Source of the DNA: Methylorubrum extorquens
GTDB lineage: Bacteria > Pseudomonadota > Alphaproteobacteria > Rhizobiales > Beijerinckiaceae
NCBI GenBank assembly: GCA_019695455.1
Contig: JAEUAC010000441.1
Span: forward strand, 1 to 8,634
Direction: 5' to 3'
DNA length: 8,634 bases
In this document: positions 5,252 to 8,634 of the stretch, piece after piece
How the letters are laid out: each line of letters begins with the position of its first letter
Numbering within the stretch: the stretch's first letter is position 1
The notes under the pieces: model-generated
The model's database searches: none
Seen by the model: only the letters and a program-made list of their open reading frames with translations
Told to the model about the DNA's origin: nothing
Made by a program: the position numbers and the translations under genes

Positions 5252-5950
5252 ATGTTCGTAGGCGTCGATTTCACCGACAAGGCCATCGTCTCCGCGACGG
5301 TCGCCCGCATGCTGTTCGAGGTCGAGGCGGTCCGCTTCATGTCGGACAAGCCCTTCGTCTTCACGTCCGGCTGGGCGAGCCCCGTCTACATCGATTGCCG
5401 CCGCCTGATCTCGTTCCCGCGGGTGCGCGGCACGCTGATGGATCTCGGCGCCTCGCTCGTCTGCCGGGAGGCCGGCTTCGAGGCGTTCGACGCGGTGGCG
5501 GGCGGCGAGACGGCCGGCATCCCCTTCGCCGCCTGGATGGCCGACCGGCTCGGACTGCCGATGCAATACGTCCGCAAGAAGCCCAAGGGCTTCGGCCGGA
5601 ACGCTCAGATCGAAGGTCACGTGACGGAGGGCCAGCGCGTGCTCCTCGTCGAGGACCTGGCGAGCGATGGGCGCAGCAAGGTCGTCTTCGCCAAGGCGCT
5701 GCGCGACGCGGGCTGCACGGTGGACCACGTCTTCGTCGTCTTCTTCTACAACATCTTCAAAGATTCGCCGCAAATCCTCGCCGACATGGGCGTTTCCATG
5801 CACCACCTTGCGACCTGGTGGGACGTGCTCGCGGCCGCGAAGGCCGGCGACCGGTTCGCGCCGGGCGTGCTCGCGGAGGTGGAGAGCTTCCTCAACGATC
5901 CCGCCGGCTGGTCCAAGGCGAATGGCGGGATCGACAAGGCGCCCGAATGA
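5252..5950 (+). CDS. pyrE: Orotate phosphoribosyltransferase
   Basis: The 232-residue enzyme joins orotate to PRPP to give OMP and pyrophosphate. The PRPP-binding loop is VLLVEDLASDGRS (130-142), with the acidic pair Glu134-Asp135. The mobile catalytic loop is YVRKKPKGFG (107-116), giving Arg108, Lys109, Lys110 and Lys112. VAGGETAGIPFAAWMA (82-97) is the PRPP/dimer segment. The DGRS form, in place of the usual TGGS, fits the longer alphaproteobacterial version of the enzyme. ATG 5252 follows GGGAGGGGG (5241-5249), which starts right after the pyrC stop; an in-frame ATG at 5222 would overlap pyrC and add unconserved residues. The C-terminal codons carry a perfect 10-bp inverted repeat. The next gene is not pyrimidine-related but a toxin gene 18 nt away. 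Confidence 0.96.
   Translation: MFVGVDFTDKAIVSATVARMLFEVEAVRFMSDKPFVFTSGWASPVYIDCRRLISFPRVRGTLMDLGASLVCREAGFEAFDAVAGGETAGIPFAAWMADRLGLPMQYVRKKPKGFGRNAQIEGHVTEGQRVLLVEDLASDGRSKVVFAKALRDAGCTVDHVFVVFFYNIFKDSPQILADMGVSMHHLATWWDVLAAAKAGDRFAPGVLAEVESFLNDPAGWSKANGGIDKAPE
5896..5933 (+). promoter_or_regulatory. Perfect 10-bp inverted repeat in the end of pyrE, upstream of brnT
   Basis: CGATCCCGCC (5896-5905) and GGCGGGATCG (5924-5933) are perfect reverse complements separated by 18 nt, ending 35 nt before the brnT start. The arms encode the DPA and GGI segments near the PyrE C-terminus. This could be an operator for the BrnA antitoxin, or an RNA hairpin at the pyrE/brnT junction. I cannot identify a convincing promoter beside it. 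Confidence 0.5.
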
Positions 5951-5968
5951 GGCGGGCCGGCATGGCCG

Positions 5969-6247
5969 ATGAGGGTTTCGTTCGACGAGGTGAAGAGCGA
6001 GCGGAACAGGCGGGAGCGCAACCTCCCCTTCGCGTTAGCTCGCGACTTCGATTGGTCGTCCGCCATGATCCTGGCGGACACGCGCTTTCCGTATCCAGAG
6101 CCGCGCTTCCGGGCCACGGGCCTCCTCCGCGGCGAACTCCACATGCTGGTGTTCACACCGACAACGGACGGCGTTCGTGTGATATCCTTGCGCAAGGCAA
6201 GCCGGAAGGAGCGACGGTCATGGCCCAGCGACCCGACCCGTACTTGA
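5969..6247 (+). CDS. brnT: BrnT-family type II toxin (ribonuclease)
   Basis: The 92-residue protein fits BrnT (formerly DUF497), a RelE-like RNase that blocks translation and is neutralised by BrnA. Family features in order: N-terminal VSFDEVKSERN (3-13), NLPFALARDFDW (18-29) in place of the usual KHGxxF region, PRFRATGLLRGELHMLVF (45-62) for the central strands, and GVRVISLRKASRKER (68-82), the hallmark C-terminal strand and helix. The classical KHG is ERN here (16-18), so the protein is somewhat divergent. ATG 5969 is the only start codon in frame after the pyrE stop. Its ribosome site is poor: GAGG at 5949-5952 is 16 nt away. The last 28 nt overlap brnA. GC is about 65% by hand count over 5971-6240, and Leu23 is the rare codon TTA. 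I infer horizontal entry between pyrE and pyrD. RNase activity is known for the family but not shown here. Confidence 0.88.
   Translation: MRVSFDEVKSERNRRERNLPFALARDFDWSSAMILADTRFPYPEPRFRATGLLRGELHMLVFTPTTDGVRVISLRKASRKERRSWPSDPTRT
6206..6211 (+). promoter_or_regulatory. Strong Shine-Dalgarno of brnA inside brnT
   Basis: AAGGAG lies 8 nt before ATG 6220, within the last codons of brnT. It fixes the antitoxin start and contrasts with the weak site of brnT. More antitoxin than toxin per mRNA would be expected, a usual need for type II modules. Confidence 0.75.
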
Positions 6248-6486
6248 TCGACGACGACAATCCCGAATGGACGGAGGCCGACTTCGCCGCGGCCCGTCCT
6301 GCCCGTGAGGTGCTGCACCCCGAGCTGTATGCCAAGCTCGTCGCAGGCATGGCCGCCGCGCCCGCTCCGGCGCCCGTTTCCGTGACGCTGCCGCTGGATC
6401 CGCGCATCGTCGATCGCTTCAAGCAGTCCGGTCCCGACTGGCAGGATCGCATCGCCGAGACGCTGAAGAAGGCGGCGGGGTTCTGA
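6220..6486 (+). CDS. brnA: BrnA-family antitoxin (CopG/RHH-like)
   Basis: The 88-residue protein fits BrnA (formerly DUF4415), the partner and DNA-binding repressor of BrnT. The N-terminal DDDNPEWTEADFAAARPARE (11-30) is the conserved BrnA signature and likely the toxin-binding part. A flexible Ala/Pro linker follows (AAAPAPAP, 45-52). The C-terminal part, VSVTLPLDPRIVDRFKQS (53-70) with GPDWQDRIAETLKKA (71-85), is the strand-helix-helix of ribbon-helix-helix regulators. It overlaps brnT by 28 nt in another frame and has its own strong ribosome site, so the two are translated from one mRNA. Toxin-first order is normal for this family. The family usually represses its own promoter; the inverted repeat at 5896-5933 is a candidate target. 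pyrD starts 28 nt later. Confidence 0.9.
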   Translation: MAQRPDPYLIDDDNPEWTEADFAAARPAREVLHPELYAKLVAGMAAAPAPAPVSVTLPLDPRIVDRFKQSGPDWQDRIAETLKKAAGF

Positions 6487-6514
6487 GCGCGGGCAAGTCC
6501 AGGCACCGCCTCGC

Positions 6515-7576
6515 ATGCTGATCGATCTCGCCTATCGCGCAGCCCGCCCCGCCTTGCGACTCGTCGACGCCGAGGTCGCTCATCGACTGGCCGTGCTCGG
6601 CCTCCGGGCCGGGCTCGCGCCCGCCGCGCCTGCGGCGGATGCCGTGCTGGCCTGCCGGGTCGGCGGGCTCGCCTTCGCGTCGCCCGTGGGCCTCGCGGCG
6701 GGTTTCGACAAGCACGCCGAGGTGCCGGACGCGGCCCTGCGGCTCGGCTTCGGCCATGTCGAGATCGGCGGCGTGACGCCGCGTCCCCAGCCCGGCAATC
6801 CGAAGCCGCGCCTCTTCCGGCTCGACGAGGACCGGGCCGTCATCAACCGCTACGGGCTCAACAGCGAGGGGCTGGACGCCGTGGCGGCCCGGCTCGCGGC
6901 CCGTCCCCGCCGGGGCGCGGGGCCGATCGGGGCCAATCTCGGCAAGAACAAGGATTCGACCGACGAGGCCGCGGACTTCGTGGCCGTCGCGCGCCGGCTG
7001 GCGCCGCTCGTCGACTTCCTGGTCGTCAACGTCTCGTCGCCGAACACGCCGGGCCTGCGCGACCTGCAGGGCCGGGATTCCATGCGCCGCATCGTCGAGG
7101 CCGTGGCGGCGGCGCGCGACGAGGCTCCGGCCCGGCCGCTCCTCCTGGTGAAGCTCGCGCCCGACCTCGACGAGGCCGGCCTCGCCGACGCCGCCGCCGT
7201 GGCGCTCGAGACCGGGCTCGACGGGCTCGTCATGGGCAACACGACGACCGCGCGGCCGCCCTCGCTCGTCGGCCGCCACCGGGCGGAGACCGGCGGCCTG
7301 TCGGGCCGGCCGCTGCGCGACCTCTCCACGCAGCGCGTCGCCGAGCTGTGGCGCCTCACGGAGGGCCGGATGCCGATCGTCGGCACGGGCGGCATCGAAT
7401 CGGGCGCGGACGCCTATGCCAAGATCCGGGCGGGCGCCTCCCTGGTCCAGCTGTATTCCGCGATGGTGTTCCACGGCCCGGGGCTCGTCCGCCGCATCAA
7501 CGCCGACCTCGCCCGGTTGCTGCGGCGCGACGGGTTCGCCGCCGTGGCCGAGGCCGTCGGCTCCGCCCATCGCTGA
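6515..7576 (+). CDS. pyrD: Dihydroorotate dehydrogenase (quinone), class 2
   Basis: The 353-residue FMN enzyme oxidises dihydroorotate to orotate and passes electrons to ubiquinone at the inner membrane. The N-terminal 40 residues form the helical extension used by class 2 enzymes for membrane contact. FMN and substrate motifs are PVGLAAGFDKHAE (57-69, Lys66), NRYGLNSEG (111-119), NVSSPNTPGLR (172-182, with Ser175 as the catalytic base of class 2), LVKLAPD (211-217), GNTTT (241-245), GGLSGRP (260-266) and GTGGI (290-294). The loop at 111-119 has Leu115 and Ser117, where E. coli has Phe and Asn. ATG 6515 has a weak ribosome site (AGG 6501-6503). It is parted from the other pyr genes by the toxin-antitoxin pair and may rely on read-through from it. 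Confidence 0.96.
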   Translation: MLIDLAYRAARPALRLVDAEVAHRLAVLGLRAGLAPAAPAADAVLACRVGGLAFASPVGLAAGFDKHAEVPDAALRLGFGHVEIGGVTPRPQPGNPKPRLFRLDEDRAVINRYGLNSEGLDAVAARLAARPRRGAGPIGANLGKNKDSTDEAADFVAVARRLAPLVDFLVVNVSSPNTPGLRDLQGRDSMRRIVEAVAAARDEAPARPLLLVKLAPDLDEAGLADAAAVALETGLDGLVMGNTTTARPPSLVGRHRAETGGLSGRPLRDLSTQRVAELWRLTEGRMPIVGTGGIESGADAYAKIRAGASLVQLYSAMVFHGPGLVRRINADLARLLRRDGFAAVAEAVGSAHR

Positions 7577-7598
7577 GCCGGAGACGATCTCGTCCACA

Positions 7599-7618
7599 GG
7601 CGCGTGCCGCGGCGCGCC
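7599..7618 (+). other. GC-rich hairpin after pyrD
   Basis: GGCGCG (7599-7604) and CGCGCC (7613-7618) form a 6-bp stem with an 8-nt loop, 22 nt after the pyrD stop. No T-run directly follows (the nearest is CTTTCC at 7626). It is a weak terminator candidate that might separate pyrD from the ABC gene. Confidence 0.3.
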
Positions 7619-7625
7619 ACCGGCG

Positions 7626-7654
7626 CTTTCCGTCGCGGCGCGGCCGGGTATGCT
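7626..7654 (+). promoter_or_regulatory. Weak promoter candidate for the ABC transporter gene
   Basis: TATGCT (7649-7654) resembles a -10 element. Seventeen nt upstream is CTTTCC (7626-7631), a poor -35. The predicted start near 7661 would leave a leader of about 23 nt before GTG 7684. Confidence 0.25.
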
Positions 7655-7683
7655 CGCGGCATGATGCCAGCCCGCTTCGCCGC

Positions 7684-8634
7684 GTGACCGAGCCCCCGCC
7701 CGTCGTCCTCGCCCTCGACGGCGTGACGAAGCGCTTCGGCGCGCTCACGGCCAACGACGCGATCTCGCTCGAGCTGCGGCGCGGCGACGTCCTCGCGCTG
7801 CTCGGCGAGAACGGGGCCGGCAAGACGACGCTCATGAACATCCTCTTCGGCCATTACGTCGCCGACGAGGGGACGGTCCGCGTCGCGGGCCCGGACGGCG
7901 CGCTGCGGCCGCTGGAGAAGGGCTCGCCCGCGGCCTCGCTGGCGGCCGGGATCGGCATGGTCCACCAGCATTTCGCGCTCGCCGAGAGCCTGACCGTGCT
8001 CGAGAACGTGGTGCTGGGCACCCGCCCCGTCCTGTCGCCGCGCCTCGCGCTCGGCGCGGCGCGGCGGAAGCTCGCGGGCCTGATCGCGGAATCGGGGCTC
8101 GCCGTGGATCCCGACGAGCGCGTCTCGCGCCTCACGGTCGGCGAGAAGCAGCGGGTCGAGATCCTGAAGGTCCTGTTCCGCGACGCCCGGATCCTCGTCC
8201 TCGACGAGCCGACCGCCGTGCTGACGCCGGCGGAGGCCGACGGGCTGTTCGCCGTCATCCGCCGCCTCACGGCGAAGGGCCTGTCCGTCGTGTTCATCTC
8301 CCACAAGCTCGGCGAGGTCCTGGCGGTCGCCGACCGCGTGGCCGTGCTGCGGGGCGGCCGGAAGGTCGCGGACGGCCCGGCGGCAGGCGCCGACCGGCGT
8401 TCCCTCGCGGCCGCCATGGTCGGGCGCGACGTCGCCCCGAGCCGCCGCACCCCGAAGGCGCCGGGCGCGCCCCTGCTCGTGCTGGAGAGGGTGTCCGTGC
8501 CGGGGGAGCGCGGGCGCGCGGGTCTCGTCGCGGTCGACCTCGCCGTCCGGGCGGGCGAGATCGTCGGCGTCGCGGGCGTGGCGGGCAACGGGCAGGGCGC
8601 CCTCGCCGGGCTGGTCGCGGGCCTGCTGCGGCCG
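7684..8634 (+). CDS. Tandem-ATPase ABC importer subunit, nucleoside/simple-sugar type (partial)
   Basis: The first 317 codons of an ABC ATPase run off the window end. NBD1 has Walker A GENGAGKTT (41-49), Q-loop Gln95 in GMVHQHFAL, signature LTVGEKQRVEI (150-160), Walker B ILVLDEPT (170-177) and the H-loop SHK (His207). A second NBD begins near residue 257, with a degenerate Walker A GVAGNGQGAL (298-307). Two fused NBDs, GMVHQHF, and GEKQRVEILK in place of LSGGQ are typical of the ATPases paired with BMP-type lipoproteins in nucleoside import (COG3845), and less so of RbsA/MglA sugar importers. The start is GTG 7684, since no ATG lies in frame before homology begins. There is no clear Shine-Dalgarno; an 8-codon ORF (7661-7687) ends in a TGA overlapping the GTG and may couple translation. 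Permease genes are expected beyond the window. Following pyrD suggests pyrimidine or purine nucleoside uptake, by inference. Confidence 0.9.
   Translation, partial: MTEPPPVVLALDGVTKRFGALTANDAISLELRRGDVLALLGENGAGKTTLMNILFGHYVADEGTVRVAGPDGALRPLEKGSPAASLAAGIGMVHQHFALAESLTVLENVVLGTRPVLSPRLALGAARRKLAGLIAESGLAVDPDERVSRLTVGEKQRVEILKVLFRDARILVLDEPTAVLTPAEADGLFAVIRRLTAKGLSVVFISHKLGEVLAVADRVAVLRGGRKVADGPAAGADRRSLAAAMVGRDVAPSRRTPKAPGAPLLVLERVSVPGERGRAGLVAVDLAVRAGEIVGVAGVAGNGQGALAGLVAGLLRP

Noticed and set aside
5198..5806. - strand open frame opposite pyrE
   Set aside because: A shadow of pyrE, with no recognisable domain or ribosome site.
5803..5821. CCACC/GGTGG hairpin within pyrE
   Set aside because: Only 5 bp in conserved coding sequence, with no associated signal.
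5395..6219. Upstream extension of the brnA frame through pyrE and brnT, including an ATG at 5962 with GAGG 9 nt before it
   Set aside because: The translated part has no BrnA features; the BrnA signature and strong ribosome site are at 6220.
6419..8304. Long - strand open frames opposite pyrD and the ABC gene
   Set aside because: Composition-driven shadows; the + strand products have complete catalytic motifs.
1..8634. tRNA, rRNA, CRISPR array, insertion sequence, attachment site or riboswitch
   Set aside because: No cloverleaf, repeat-spacer pattern, transposase, terminal repeats or known aptamer seen by eye; small or divergent RNAs could be missed without a covariance search.

Overview
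The window looks like chromosomal DNA from a high-GC alphaproteobacterium. Hyphomicrobiales, perhaps a Methylobacteriaceae-like genus, is my best guess. The reasons are strong G/C third-position bias, a DUF1328 small membrane protein, secreted Gly/Tyr-rich proteins, the longer alphaproteobacterial type of PyrE, and a BrnT/BrnA pair. The genus is inference. No rRNA, tRNA, CRISPR array, insertion sequence or phage gene is visible.

Layout. (1) 2-945: the end of a DHA2-type MFS exporter, then folE (GTP cyclohydrolase I). (2) 1020-2321: three small envelope genes on the + strand: a DUF1328 membrane protein, a secreted Tyr/Pro/Gly-rich protein, and a secreted Gly/Tyr-rich protein with a 30-bp tandem repeat. 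Both secreted-protein genes have strong inverted repeats in their leaders. The block ends in a Rho-independent terminator. (3) 2302-3297, - strand: a patatin-like phospholipase interrupted by one in-frame amber codon just after its nucleophile motif. (4) 3298-3468: a divergent promoter region. (5) 3469-7576, + strand: a pyrimidine cluster pyrF-pyrC-pyrE-[brnT-brnA]-pyrD, covering the last four steps of UMP synthesis. (6) 7684-8634: the start of a tandem-ATPase ABC protein of the nucleoside/simple-sugar importer type, cut by the window edge.

How the genes work together. PyrC cyclises carbamoyl-aspartate, PyrD oxidises dihydroorotate at the membrane and passes electrons to quinone, PyrE adds ribose-phosphate from PRPP, and PyrF decarboxylates OMP to UMP. 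pyrF, pyrC and pyrE are each 11 nt apart and are probably co-transcribed from a promoter near 3402-3431. The downstream ABC ATPase may belong to a nucleoside importer, which would put de novo synthesis next to salvage; this is inference.

The most interesting point is a type II toxin-antitoxin module of the BrnT (RNase) / BrnA (CopG/RHH) family set between pyrE and pyrD. The toxin gene has lower GC than its surroundings and a weak ribosome site. The antitoxin gene has a strong Shine-Dalgarno sequence inside the toxin gene. A perfect 10-bp inverted repeat lies in the 3' end of pyrE just upstream and is a candidate operator or attenuator. The second notable point is the single-codon nonsense interruption of the patatin gene.
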